A stretch of DNA of 60,073 bases from RGIG5612 sp045601405 (lineage in GTDB: Bacteria; Bacillota; Clostridia; Lachnospirales; Lachnospiraceae): contig JAZRZO010000071.1 of assembly GCA_045601405.1 (NCBI GenBank), positions 1 through 60,073 of the forward strand, in the 5' to 3' direction. Positions 36,933-45,829 of the stretch are shown here, one piece after another (position 1 is the stretch's first letter; every line of letters begins with the position of its first letter). Under the pieces are notes generated by a model. That model ran no database searches. It was not told the DNA's origin and was given only the letters and a program-made list of their open reading frames with translations. Made by a program: the position numbers and the translations under genes.

Positions 36933-37363
36933 TGTTCTGGAAGGAGGCAGCAGCGCAGACGATCGCTCTGATCTACTATTTCGCGATGGCCGAAGCGGAT
37001 CTGAAAAAGCATTGCGTTCCGCTTGTTTTTGCGGCAGCAGGGCCTTTCGCGTTCTGTCTGGTCAGGATATTCCTTCTGGAGCCGCAGATAAAAGATATGC
37101 TTTTGGGTCTTATTCCGGGAGCGCTGCTGCTTATCATCTCAAAGCTGAGCCGCCAGGCAATAGGCTATGGAGACGGGATAATGCTCATATCATCCGGGAT
37201 ACTCACGGGCCTTTTCGGGGCGGTCTTTATGCTTCTTGTTTCCATGCTGCTCGCATCTGCCGTGTCCATTGTCCTGATGATGATAAAAAAAGGAAAGGGG
37301 AAAACACAGCTGCCATTCATCCCGTTTATGTTCGGAGCGTATGTGGTGATGCTGGCGTTGTGA
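36932..37363 (+). CDS. tadV: prepilin peptidase (A24 family)
   Basis: A short (143-residue) aspartic membrane protease of the TadV/CpaA type. The two catalytic aspartates are Asp23 (AMAEADLKKHCVP) and Asp81 (AIGYGDGIML); the N-terminal methylase domain of classical PilD is absent, as in TadV. The start at 36932 overlaps the previous stop; an upstream in-frame ATG at 36905 would lie inside the previous gene. It should cleave the Flp pilin and the TadE-like pseudopilins. Confidence 0.85.
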   Translation: MFWKEAAAQTIALIYYFAMAEADLKKHCVPLVFAAAGPFAFCLVRIFLLEPQIKDMLLGLIPGALLLIISKLSRQAIGYGDGIMLISSGILTGLFGAVFMLLVSMLLASAVSIVLMMIKKGKGKTQLPFIPFMFGAYVVMLAL

Positions 37364-37375
37364 AAGGACCAAAGG

Positions 37376-37819
37376 ATGAAGAAAAAACTTAAGGCTTCTT
37401 TCACTATAGAAGCGGGTGTGGTTGTTCCGGTGATAATGTTCATAACAGTAACGGTTTTTCTTATGTGCTTTTTCATCCATGACAGAGCGGTAATGAAGAG
37501 TGTGGGGGTTTTTTATGCGATGGAAAGCGCAGGGAAGGAAACGGATGACTTCGGGCTTTCGGATGAGATAAGCAGGATGCTTGGCATGAGACTTATCAGA
37601 ACAAAGGAAATATCTGTTTCCGCGGAATCAGACGGGGACGCTGCGGGCATAAGGGAAACAGGCCGCGTGCCGGCGCCGTTTGTCTTTGAACAGGAGCTTA
37701 ACGGAGGACAGTTTTCATTACTTGCGGCGGAGATCGATGTTTCGGACCTGAACGGACGCAGGGCATTGCTTAAATACAAGGCGATCATAGATATGGCGGA
37801 GGCATTTGCCGGAGAATAA
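37376..37819 (+). CDS. small TadE/TadF-like pseudopilin
   Basis: A 147-residue protein with a basic N-terminus (MKKKLKASFTIEAG), a pseudopilin-like hydrophobic helix (VVVPVIMFITVTVFLMCFFI) and a soluble domain. The Glu following SFTI matches the conserved residue of TadE-type pseudopilins. It lies 12 bases after the peptidase gene. Probably a minor pilin. Confidence 0.72.
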   Translation: MKKKLKASFTIEAGVVVPVIMFITVTVFLMCFFIHDRAVMKSVGVFYAMESAGKETDDFGLSDEISRMLGMRLIRTKEISVSAESDGDAAGIRETGRVPAPFVFEQELNGGQFSLLAAEIDVSDLNGRRALLKYKAIIDMAEAFAGE

Positions 37820-37831
37820 GGAGCGGAAAAT

Positions 37832-38617
37832 ATGAATATAAGTTTTAAGAAGGATATCAGAGCAAGTTATATGGTGATCGAAAAGGCGGAGAGGTTTTCC
37901 AAAAACGACTTTGACGTAAAAATGCTGAAAAACAATGATATCCCGGGTCTGTTGAAATTCGACTATGAAAATCTGAACGGTATATATGATCTTAAGTATG
38001 ACATCTCCTCGAAGCAGGCGTTTTCCGTTATGTACGAAAAAAGGCTGGTATCCTATGAGCAGCTCCGGGCTTTCGTGTTTTCTATGAAAGCGCTGGTTGA
38101 TGTGATGGGGGAATATCTTCTGGACATAAACAATATCATCCTTAAACAGCAGTGCATTTTTACGGACGGCGAGGGAAAGGAATACAGCTATTGTTACTTC
38201 CCTTATTATAAAGGCGACTTCATCCTGGAGCTGAAGATAATATTAAAGGCTTTGCTGGCAATGGTGGATCATTCCGATGAGCGCGTCCTGCTGCTTTCCT
38301 ATGAGCTGTACAATGCGTCCGGCAGGGAGAACTTTGTTATTGAAGATCTGACTGCTATCTGCAATAAGCGGGAAGGGCACCGGAGGGTCGAGGTGTGCAG
38401 CCTTGAGTTTGAAGACGGACAGCCGGAGGTATTAGCGGAAGGAGATGCCACGGAGCCTGTCGCTGCGGATATTACGGAGGATGGCGGCGGAAGCGGCGCC
38501 GAGGAGGAAAAGGAAAGCTTTTGGGAAAAGACGGTGGCATATATGAAGGGCAGGAAAATAATGGATATTCTGGAGGATATAAACAGCGGCGGGATCGTAG
38601 GCCGTATAAAAGGATAG
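37832..38617 (+). CDS. DUF6382-like protein, last gene of the tad operon
   Basis: The first 180 residues (KKDIRASYMVIE, SSKQAFSVMYEKRLVSYEQL, VDVMGEYLLDINNIIL) match the DUF6382 domain, usually followed by an FHA phosphopeptide-binding domain in Tad-linked proteins. Here the C-terminal 80 residues are an acidic linker (rich in Glu and Gly) and a short helix (MDILEDINSGGIVGRIKG) with no FHA domain. RBS AAGGAG. Its role in pilus control is inferred from position. Confidence 0.65.
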   Translation: MNISFKKDIRASYMVIEKAERFSKNDFDVKMLKNNDIPGLLKFDYENLNGIYDLKYDISSKQAFSVMYEKRLVSYEQLRAFVFSMKALVDVMGEYLLDINNIILKQQCIFTDGEGKEYSYCYFPYYKGDFILELKIILKALLAMVDHSDERVLLLSYELYNASGRENFVIEDLTAICNKREGHRRVEVCSLEFEDGQPEVLAEGDATEPVAADITEDGGGSGAEEEKESFWEKTVAYMKGRKIMDILEDINSGGIVGRIKG

Positions 38618-38791
38618 AAGAGGCAGAGTAGCTGTCTTGACATCCCCGCCTCGCTGCAGAAAGATATTGAAATAAAAGCTGTGTACAGTGTACCATTAGA
38701 CAGGAACCGGAAGATAAACACTCGGAAAATGCACACATAGCAGCACCGATAGCACAGGAAAGATAATAAACTAAGAAGGGATGTATCTGTA

Positions 38792-39559
38792 ATGCCGGAT
38801 CAGTTTTCAAGAACTCAGCTTTTATACGGCAGTGAGGCAATGCAGCGGTTCGTGTCCTGCCGCGTTGCGGTGTTTGGCATCGGCGGAGTCGGCGGCTACG
38901 TTGTGGAAGCTCTGGCACGCACCGGTATCGGCGCGCTTGACCTGATCGATGACGATAAGGTCTGTCTGACAAACATAAATCGCCAGATTATGGCAACAAG
39001 AAGAACGGTCGGAAAATACAAAGTGGATGTGGCGGAAGAACGTATAAAGGACATATACCCGGCATGCAGGGTAAAGACACATAAAACATTCTATCTGCCG
39101 GAAACCGCCGGTCAGTTTGATATGCGGGAATATGACTATGTGGTGGATGCCATAGATACGGTGACAGGCAAGCTGGCCATCATCGAGAATGCCCAAAAAG
39201 CCGGAGTTCCGGTAATCTCGTCAATGGGGACCGGAAATAAGGTTGACCCGTCAGCATTTGAAGTTGCTGATATTTATGAGACCTCAGGATGTCCGCTCGC
39301 AAAGGTAATGCGCAGGGAATGCAGGAAGCGCGGGATCAGAGCGCTGAAGGTTGTTTATTCTAAAGAGAAACCGGTACGGCCATTGGTAGATATGTCCATC
39401 AGCTGCAGACAGCAGTGCATCTGTCCGCCGGGAACAGACAGGAAATATACGGAGCGCAGGGACATTCCCGGTTCGACCGCTTTTGTTCCGCCGGTAGCGG
39501 GACTTATCATTGCGGGCGAGGTCATCAATGATCTTGCGGCAGCAGTAAAGAAACCGTAA
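38792..39559 (+). CDS. tcdA: tRNA threonylcarbamoyladenosine dehydratase
   Basis: A ThiF/E1-like enzyme that cyclises t6A37 of tRNA in an ATP-dependent step. The nucleotide-binding motif is FGIGGVGGYVVEALARTGIG (residues 28-47), followed by DDDKVCLTNINRQ and DAIDTVTGK, and the family mark SMGTGNKVDPSAFEVADI with a nearby cysteine (SGCPLAKVMRRECRKR). 255 residues, full length. The 174-base gap upstream (38618-38791) has a possible TTGACA and one open stretch of about 36 codons that I do not recognise. Confidence 0.92.
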   Translation: MPDQFSRTQLLYGSEAMQRFVSCRVAVFGIGGVGGYVVEALARTGIGALDLIDDDKVCLTNINRQIMATRRTVGKYKVDVAEERIKDIYPACRVKTHKTFYLPETAGQFDMREYDYVVDAIDTVTGKLAIIENAQKAGVPVISSMGTGNKVDPSAFEVADIYETSGCPLAKVMRRECRKRGIRALKVVYSKEKPVRPLVDMSISCRQQCICPPGTDRKYTERRDIPGSTAFVPPVAGLIIAGEVINDLAAAVKKP

Positions 39560-39585
39560 AATCCGAACTCCCTTAATGTCATAAG

Positions 39586-39614
39586 TTGAATAAGCCCCGG
39601 ATTATTGCTAAAAT
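39586..39614 (+). promoter_or_regulatory. rhomboid-HIT promoter
   Basis: TTGAAT, 17 bases, TAAAAT. The -10 ends only 6 bases before the rhomboid ATG, so transcription should start at or within a base or two of the start codon. Confidence 0.6.
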
Positions 39615-39620
39615 AGCCGC

Positions 39621-40634
39621 ATGGTTTATGACGATATATTACAATATTTCGGATCTCAGGGCTTTGCCGCAGCATCAACCACGGGCAGCTTAGGCGGTCT
39701 CAACATTCTCTACAACAGGGTCGGCGCGGAAGCGGTATACTGCATACTTATAAACAACGGAGAAAACTCCTACATAAATAAAAGCCAGATATTAAACATC
39801 AACTATCAGCTTTGCGCGCAGGTTCCGCAAAGGAACGTGCTTTTTATCGTTGCCACCACAAACGTGGAAAGGGACAAGCAGCTGGCGGCGCTTAGCGGTG
39901 TCAACCTCTGGCTGGTGGACAGCTTTGAACGGCAGCTCATGATATATGAAAAACAGCCGGATGATTTCTACGACCTGAAATACGGGATAACGCAGGCTAT
40001 CACAATGAGCCGCGGCGCAAGAGCGCATAACGCGCTGAAATGGAAGAATTTTCCTTTTGTCACAGTAGGACTGGTACTGGTAAACGTTATCTGGTTCATA
40101 GTGCTGATATCAGGCGGTGATGTATCATCCGCGTCATATATGGTGTCAAAAGGAGCAGCCTACGGAAAATATATTTTTGAGGATTACCAGTTCTGGCGGT
40201 TGATAACAAATATGTTCATGCACTTTTCAATCTCTCATCTTGCAGGGAATATGTTATACCTTTTGATAGCCGGCATAAGTCTTGAACGGACTGCGGGACA
40301 TATAAAATTTTTTCTTATATACATACTTTCGGGCTTCGGCGCCAGTGTGGTATCGGCAGCCTACTATTACATAGCAGGGCAGGATACGGTGTCGGCGGGG
40401 GCCAGCGGTGCCATATACGGCATCATCGGGGCAATGATATACCTGCTGATAAAAAACAGGAACCGGATCGGCTCAGGGAATCTTTGGCTGAGGATAGGGA
40501 TCATCATCATATTCCTGTTCTACTCAAACTTTCTCAATCCGGAGATAGACGCAGTGGCGCACATTGCCGGCTTTGTATTCGGTATGCTGCTGGCAGTGGC
40601 ATTTTTAGGAACAAACAGGAGGAGGATAACATGA
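39621..40634 (+). CDS. rhomboid-family intramembrane serine protease
   Basis: A soluble N-terminal domain of about 140 residues is followed by six or seven membrane segments. The catalytic dyad is Ser262 in GASGAIYG and His314 in DAVAHIAGF; the WR motif is FWRLITNMFMHFSISHLAGN. Substrates are unknown. The ATG at 39621 has no ribosome site and sits right after the promoter -10. The stop overlaps the HIT gene start (ATGA). Confidence 0.88.
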   Translation: MVYDDILQYFGSQGFAAASTTGSLGGLNILYNRVGAEAVYCILINNGENSYINKSQILNINYQLCAQVPQRNVLFIVATTNVERDKQLAALSGVNLWLVDSFERQLMIYEKQPDDFYDLKYGITQAITMSRGARAHNALKWKNFPFVTVGLVLVNVIWFIVLISGGDVSSASYMVSKGAAYGKYIFEDYQFWRLITNMFMHFSISHLAGNMLYLLIAGISLERTAGHIKFFLIYILSGFGASVVSAAYYYIAGQDTVSAGASGAIYGIIGAMIYLLIKNRNRIGSGNLWLRIGIIIIFLFYSNFLNPEIDAVAHIAGFVFGMLLAVAFLGTNRRRIT

Positions 40635-41050
40635 AGGATTCAAACTGCATTTTTTGCAAAATAGCAAACGGGGAAATACCAACCATGTCTCTTTATGAAG
40701 ACGGGGATTTTAATGTGATATTTGACGCGGGTCCGGCAACAACGGGACATGCGCTGATACTGCCGAAGGAGCATTTCGCGAACATATATGAGATAGACGA
40801 TGAAGTGCTGGCAAAGGCGCATAAACTTGCGAAGAAGATGGCGGCGGTATTAACAGAGGTTTTTGATGCTGACGGATTCAACATCCTGCAGAACAACCAC
40901 GAGGCGGCAGGGCAGACAGTCTTCCATTTTCATATCCATCTGATACCCCGGTACAGGAACGATGGAGCGATCGGCTTCTGGAAGCCGGGTGAGCAGGATA
41001 AGGAAAAGCTTGAAAAAGCACTTGAGAGCATCAGAGAAAAGCTTGGCTAA
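40631..41050 (+). CDS. HIT family nucleotide hydrolase
   Basis: A histidine-triad protein of 139 residues that hydrolyses nucleoside phosphoramidates or dinucleotides. The triad is HFHIHLIPR (about residues 99-107). A CIFCKIANGEIP zinc-type motif opens the protein. GGAGG precedes the ATG inside the end of the rhomboid gene, so the two are translationally coupled. Confidence 0.93.
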   Translation: MKDSNCIFCKIANGEIPTMSLYEDGDFNVIFDAGPATTGHALILPKEHFANIYEIDDEVLAKAHKLAKKMAAVLTEVFDADGFNILQNNHEAAGQTVFHFHIHLIPRYRNDGAIGFWKPGEQDKEKLEKALESIREKLG

Positions 41051-41053
41051 GGC

Positions 41054-42133
41054 TCATTTGGAAAGATGTTCCTTACAGACTTCGCAGATAACGTCGGTGA
41101 CGAGCTTTGCGGAGTCTTCTTTTTTCTCTGCCTCCATGGCGCGGATATATGAATCCCGGTTTTTGTAGACCTCAACAATATCATTGCACAGAGCTTCCTT
41201 TGAAAGTTCCACCTCCCGGAGAACCTCGGCAAAGCCGCGGCGCTTAAAGGAGTTGGCGTTTAAGATCTGATCCCCCCTGCTGGCATCTGTGCCAAGAGGG
41301 ATGAGCAGCGAAGGCTTTTTAAGCGCGGCGATCTCGTAGATAACATTTGCGCCGGCCCGTGAGATCATAACATCCGCTGCCGCGAAGAGGTCGGGAAGAA
41401 TGGTGTTAAGATACTCAAACTGCCTGTAGCCGGCTATGCCGTCCAGCGACGGGTCGGTTTTTCCCGGTCCGCATACATGGGCCACACAGAAGGTCTTAAG
41501 CAGTTCCGGCAGTGCCTCCCTGACAACCCCGTTAACAGAAGCAGCGCCCAGACTTCCGCCTATCACCAAAACCATAGGCTTGTCTTCGGAAAAACCGCAG
41601 TATTCATAGCCTTTGTGCGGATCGCCCTCCAGCAGATATTTTCTGACCGGAAGACCCGTGTGGACTGCCTTGCCCGCGGGAAGAAATTCCGCGGTTTCAG
41701 GGAAGTTGTAGCATACTCTCTCTGCCTTCGGGATGGCCAGCTTGTTTGCAAGTCCGGGGGTAAGATCAGATTCGTGTATTACCACAGGTATATTTAATGA
41801 TGATGCGGCAAAGATAACAGGGACGGAAACGAAGCCGCCTTTTGAAAAGACGATGTCCGGTCTGTTTTTCCGCATATGAGCTTTTGCTTCTCTAAGGCCT
41901 TTAAGAATGCGGAAGGGATCCGTGATATTTTTTACATCCAGGTATCTGCGGAATTTTCCCGAGGAGATGCCGTGATACGGAATGCCCTGATCTACAATGA
42001 GTTTTTTTTCGATGCCGTCATAAGAGCCCATATATTCCACTTCAAAGCCCGCTTCCTTAAGACAGGGAAGAAGCGCGATATTAGGTGTAACATGTCCGGC
42101 CGTACCGCCTCCGGTTAGAAGAATCTTTTTCAT
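41054..42133 (-). CDS. murG: MurG (lipid II synthesis glycosyltransferase)
   Basis: Transfers GlcNAc to lipid I to make lipid II at the membrane. The N-terminal GGGTAGHVTPNIALLP motif binds lipid and the C-terminal SRAGANVIYEIAALKKPSLLIPL motif binds UDP-GlcNAc. The start at 42133 (MKKILLTGG) has AAAGGAG at suitable spacing, preferred over an ATG eight codons upstream. It is alone here, away from a dcw cluster, and points against the main direction of transcription. Confidence 0.93.
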   Translation of the reverse strand: MKKILLTGGGTAGHVTPNIALLPCLKEAGFEVEYMGSYDGIEKKLIVDQGIPYHGISSGKFRRYLDVKNITDPFRILKGLREAKAHMRKNRPDIVFSKGGFVSVPVIFAASSLNIPVVIHESDLTPGLANKLAIPKAERVCYNFPETAEFLPAGKAVHTGLPVRKYLLEGDPHKGYEYCGFSEDKPMVLVIGGSLGAASVNGVVREALPELLKTFCVAHVCGPGKTDPSLDGIAGYRQFEYLNTILPDLFAAADVMISRAGANVIYEIAALKKPSLLIPLGTDASRGDQILNANSFKRRGFAEVLREVELSKEALCNDIVEVYKNRDSYIRAMEAEKKEDSAKLVTDVICEVCKEHLSK

Positions 42134-42174
42134 AGCAAGCACTCCTTTGAATTTCAATTACTATATCACAATAC

Positions 42175-42203
42175 TTGCGCGTGATACAAATAAGTGATAA
42201 AAT
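42175..42203 (+). promoter_or_regulatory. promoter of the SOS polymerase-uvrBA operon
   Basis: TTGCGC, 17 bases, TAAAAT, ending 8 bases before the ATG at 42212. Confidence 0.6.
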
Positions 42204-42204
42204 G

Positions 42205-42218
42205 CGAACAAATGTTTG
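42205..42218. promoter_or_regulatory. LexA/DinR (SOS) box
   Basis: CGAACAAATGTTTG fits the Gram-positive SOS consensus CGAACRNRYGTTYG/C at all positions. It starts one base after the -10 element and covers the predicted start of transcription and the ATG of the polymerase gene. Confidence 0.82.
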
Positions 42219-43483
42219 CCAAAGAAGAAAATAACTATTACATCTGCATAGACCTGAAATCTTTTTATGCCTCGGTGGAGTGCGTGGAGCGGGGACTGGA
42301 TCCGTTTAAGACCAACCTTATCGTTGCGGACCCTTCCCGTACTGAAAAGACCATCTGCCTTGCCGCGTCTCCGGCCATAAAAAAGCTGGGGGTTCCCAAC
42401 CGCTGCAGGGTATTCGAGATACCCAAAAACATAAAATATATCATGGCTCCGCCGAGGATGCGCCTTTATCTGAATTACAGCGCCAGGATATACGGGATAT
42501 ACCTAAAATACTTCGCTCCGGAGGATATACACGTCTACTCAGTGGATGAGGCCTTTATGGATGTCACACACTACCTGAAGCTTTACAAAAAAAGCGCCAG
42601 AGAGCTTGCCGTAACCGTTCTGCAGGACATCAGGGATACCTGCGGCCTCACCGCCACATGCGGGATAGGCACAAACCTTTATCTGGCGAAGATAGCGCTG
42701 GATATAACGGCCAAGCATGCAGATGACTTCATCGGGGAGCTGGACGAGGAGAGCTATAAACAAACTCTCTGGGAACACCTTCCGCTGACGGACTTCTGGA
42801 TGATAGGAAAAGGTACAAAAAGACGCCTCGCGAAAGTGGGCATATTTACAATGAAGGACATCGCAATGGCAGACGAATTTCTGCTCCGCAGGCTTTTCGG
42901 CATAAACTCAGAGCTTTTGATGGATCACGCATGGGGCATCGAAACCACTACAATATCGGACATAAAAAATTATCATACAAAAACCGCATCAATTTCCAGT
43001 GGACAGGTACTTCCCAGAGATTATAATTATAAAGAATGCAGGCTGATAGTTAAAGAAATGTGCGATCTGCTTTGTCTTGACCTTGTAAAGGGTCGCAAGG
43101 TCACAGGCAATATATCGCTTACCCTCAGGCTTTCCGCGGAATACGGCGCAGCTCATGTGCATAAGAGCGAAACACTGAGCGTTGTCACAAGCTCAAACCG
43201 CAAACTCTCGGAAGCGCTGGTGTCGCTCTACGACCGCATTGCCGACCCGGGCAGATATTACCGCGGCGTTTATATCTATTTCAACAATCTGCAGGATGAG
43301 AGCGCGGAGCAGATGGACATCTTTACGGACCCGAAGGTTTTAGAGAGCGACAGGAGACTCGCGCGCGCGGCAATAGAAATAAAAGAAAAGTTCGGAAAGA
43401 ACGCCATCCTCAAAGGAATGAACCTTGAGGACGGGGCAACAACAATAGAAAGAAACAGTCAGATAGGAGGGCACAAGGGATGA
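42212..43483 (+). CDS. Y-family translesion DNA polymerase (UvrX/DinB type)
   Basis: An error-prone polymerase that copies past DNA damage. Catalytic acids lie in ICIDLKSFYASVEC (Asp14) and VYSVDEAFMDV (Asp112, Glu113), followed by the helix-hairpin-helix region (DFWMIGKGTKRRLAKVGIFT) and little-finger domain. The sequence is closer to the UvrX/YqjW group than to E. coli DinB. A GTG start at 42194 would lie upstream of the predicted transcription start, so I use ATG 42212; no Shine-Dalgarno sequence is present. First gene of a four-gene repair operon. Confidence 0.9.
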   Translation: MFAKEENNYYICIDLKSFYASVECVERGLDPFKTNLIVADPSRTEKTICLAASPAIKKLGVPNRCRVFEIPKNIKYIMAPPRMRLYLNYSARIYGIYLKYFAPEDIHVYSVDEAFMDVTHYLKLYKKSARELAVTVLQDIRDTCGLTATCGIGTNLYLAKIALDITAKHADDFIGELDEESYKQTLWEHLPLTDFWMIGKGTKRRLAKVGIFTMKDIAMADEFLLRRLFGINSELLMDHAWGIETTTISDIKNYHTKTASISSGQVLPRDYNYKECRLIVKEMCDLLCLDLVKGRKVTGNISLTLRLSAEYGAAHVHKSETLSVVTSSNRKLSEALVSLYDRIADPGRYYRGVYIYFNNLQDESAEQMDIFTDPKVLESDRRLARAAIEIKEKFGKNAILKGMNLEDGATTIERNSQIGGHKG

Positions 43484-43764
43484 GTCCGCTGTTCTGGCTG
43501 GACAGGCTTATGAGCGAATTAAGAAGCAAAAGACCGGAAAACATAGGGCCGAAGATGCCCCGTTCGGAGCGGGCAAAGCAGTTTGCACCGTTTGCAGCGC
43601 TCGGAAGGATGGACAGGCTTTTGCGCTCGGTAGAAAAGAGAAGAGACACGCAAGACCTTGAACACGAAGCATGGTTCGGGGATATCTCAAATGAGGAAAT
43701 AGAGCTGCTTGCGGCGGAAAACATCACCGATATAGAAGCCGCGGCGGAAGATAACAATGGATAG
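43480..43764 (+). CDS. small YolD-like partner of the translesion polymerase
   Basis: A 94-residue protein with the conserved core RAKQFAPFAALGRMDRLLRS. Small proteins of this type are commonly encoded beside UvrX-like polymerases in Firmicutes (YolD-like). It overlaps the polymerase by 4 bases and uvrB by 8 bases, so all three are translationally coupled. Its function is not established; regulation of the polymerase is the usual suggestion. Confidence 0.65.
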   Translation: MSPLFWLDRLMSELRSKRPENIGPKMPRSERAKQFAPFAALGRMDRLLRSVEKRRDTQDLEHEAWFGDISNEEIELLAAENITDIEAAAEDNNG

Positions 43765-45829
43765 ATTCATATTACATTCGGAGTACAAGCCTACGGGCGA
43801 TCAGCCAAAGGCAATAGAGGATCTTGTAAAGGGATTTGAAGAAGGAAACCAGTTTCAGACTCTTCTCGGGGCAACGGGCTCAGGGAAGACCTTCACCATG
43901 GCTAACGTTATTCAGGCCGTTAATAAGCCCACCCTTGTCATCGCCCACAACAAGACACTTGCTGCCCAGCTGTACAGCGAGTTCAAGGAGTTCTTTCCGG
44001 AAAACGCAGTGGAATACTTTATTTCATACTATGATTATTACCAGCCGGAGGCATACGTTCCGTCAACGGACACATATATAGAAAAAGACTCCTCCCTTAA
44101 TGACGAGATAGACAGGCTGCGACACTCGGCAACAACATCGCTGGTCGAAAGAAAAGATGTGATCATCATCGCCTCTGTTTCCTGCATCTACGGCATAGGA
44201 GACCCGGAGGAATACGCCAATATGTGTGTATCGCTGCGTCCGGGCATGAAAAAAGAACGGGATGATGTCATCAGAGAGCTGATAGAGATCCAATATGACA
44301 GAAACGACATGGATTTTCAGAGGGGAACCTTCCGTGTGCGGGGCGATGTAATAGAAATCCTTCCGGTAATGACGGAAAAGAACGCTCTGAGGATAGAATT
44401 TTTCGGGGACGAGATAGACAGGATAACCAGGATAGACGTTCTCACAGGTGAGATAAAAGCGCGGATGGAGCATATCGCCATCCTGCCTGCATCATACTAT
44501 GTGGTCCCCCGTGACAGAATGGAAAAAGCCCTTGTAAACATAGGCAAAGAGCTGGTGGAAAGAGTCGCCTATTTCAAGAGTGAAGACAAGCTCCTGGAGG
44601 CGCAGAGGATATATGAGCGCACAAATTTTGATATGGAGATGATGCGCGAGACGGGGGTCTGCTCAGGAATAGAAAATTATTCCCGACACTTAACAGGGCT
44701 TCCGCCGGGTGTGCCGCCGGCAACACTCATAGATTTTTATAAAGACGACTTCCTTATAATAGTGGACGAGTCTCATATGACCATACCGCAGATAGGAGCC
44801 ATGTATAACGGGGACCGTTCGCGCAAGCAGACGCTGGTTGACTACGGGTTTCGCCTGCCTTCCGCCATGGACAACCGTCCGCTCAGGTTTGAGGAGTTTG
44901 AGGGCAAGATAGATCAGTTGCTTTTTGTTTCGGCAACGCCCGGAAAATATGAAGGCGAGCACGAGCTTTTAAGAACAGAGCAGATCATAAGGCCCACAGG
45001 GCTTCTGGATCCCAAGGTGGATGTGCGCCCGGTAACAGGCCAGATAGACGACCTCCTTTCAGAGATAAACAGGGAAACAGAAAAAGGAAACAAGGTCCTG
45101 GTGACAACACTGACTAAAAAAATGGCGGAGGATCTTACAGACTATCTGAAGGAAGCCGGCGTAAGAGTCAGATATCTTCATTCGGACATCGCAGCCCTTG
45201 AAAGAACAGAGATAATCCGCGAGATGCGGCTGGATGTTTTTGACGTTCTGGTGGGCATCAACCTTTTAAGAGAAGGTCTTGATATCCCGGAGATATCCCT
45301 GGTGGCCATATTAGACGCGGATAAGGAGGGCTTCCTGAGAAGCGAAACTTCCCTGATCCAGACCATCGGAAGGGCAAGCCGTAACGCGGAAGGCCACGTT
45401 ATCATGTACGCGGATACTGTTACCGGCTCCATGAAGGCGGCGATAGACGAGACCAACAGAAGGCGCGGCATACAGGAAGCATATAACAAAGAACACGGAA
45501 TAACCCCGCAGAGCATAAAAAAATCCGTGCGGGATCTTATCAGCATAAGCAAAGAGGCGGAGGGCATAGTTCAAAAGCTTGAAAAAGAACCCGAGTCCAT
45601 GAGCGCGGATGAGATCAGACAGATGATAGATAAGGTGGAAAAGAAGATGCTCAAGGCCGCGGCGGATCTTGATTTTGAGGCGGCAGCAGAGCTCAGGGAC
45701 CAGATGATAGAGCTTAAGACCCACCTTGAGGACACAGCCGGGGACGGAAAAAATTACCGTAAAAAAACCAAGAGGAAGAATACAAGAAAGAGAAAAGAAT
45801 ATGGCGGCAAAGGAACAGAAGTACATTAA
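43757..45829 (+). CDS. uvrB: excinuclease ABC subunit B
   Basis: The damage-verifying helicase of nucleotide excision repair, 690 residues. Walker A GATGSGKTFT is near residue 40, the beta-hairpin region includes YYDYYQPEAYVPSTDTYIEKD, helicase motifs DESHMTIPQ and TIGRASRNAEGHVIMYAD are intact, and the C-terminal UVR domain (EKKMLKAAADLDFEAAAELR) for UvrC is present. It overlaps the small upstream gene by 8 bases. Confidence 0.97.
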   Translation: MDRFILHSEYKPTGDQPKAIEDLVKGFEEGNQFQTLLGATGSGKTFTMANVIQAVNKPTLVIAHNKTLAAQLYSEFKEFFPENAVEYFISYYDYYQPEAYVPSTDTYIEKDSSLNDEIDRLRHSATTSLVERKDVIIIASVSCIYGIGDPEEYANMCVSLRPGMKKERDDVIRELIEIQYDRNDMDFQRGTFRVRGDVIEILPVMTEKNALRIEFFGDEIDRITRIDVLTGEIKARMEHIAILPASYYVVPRDRMEKALVNIGKELVERVAYFKSEDKLLEAQRIYERTNFDMEMMRETGVCSGIENYSRHLTGLPPGVPPATLIDFYKDDFLIIVDESHMTIPQIGAMYNGDRSRKQTLVDYGFRLPSAMDNRPLRFEEFEGKIDQLLFVSATPGKYEGEHELLRTEQIIRPTGLLDPKVDVRPVTGQIDDLLSEINRETEKGNKVLVTTLTKKMAEDLTDYLKEAGVRVRYLHSDIAALERTEIIREMRLDVFDVLVGINLLREGLDIPEISLVAILDADKEGFLRSETSLIQTIGRASRNAEGHVIMYADTVTGSMKAAIDETNRRRGIQEAYNKEHGITPQSIKKSVRDLISISKEAEGIVQKLEKEPESMSADEIRQMIDKVEKKMLKAAADLDFEAAAELRDQMIELKTHLEDTAGDGKNYRKKTKRKNTRKRKEYGGKGTEVH

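Noticed and set aside
38633..38743. Possible small gene between the tad operon and tcdA
   Set aside because: The frame is open for about 36 codons but has no start codon with a ribosome site, and I recognise no family.
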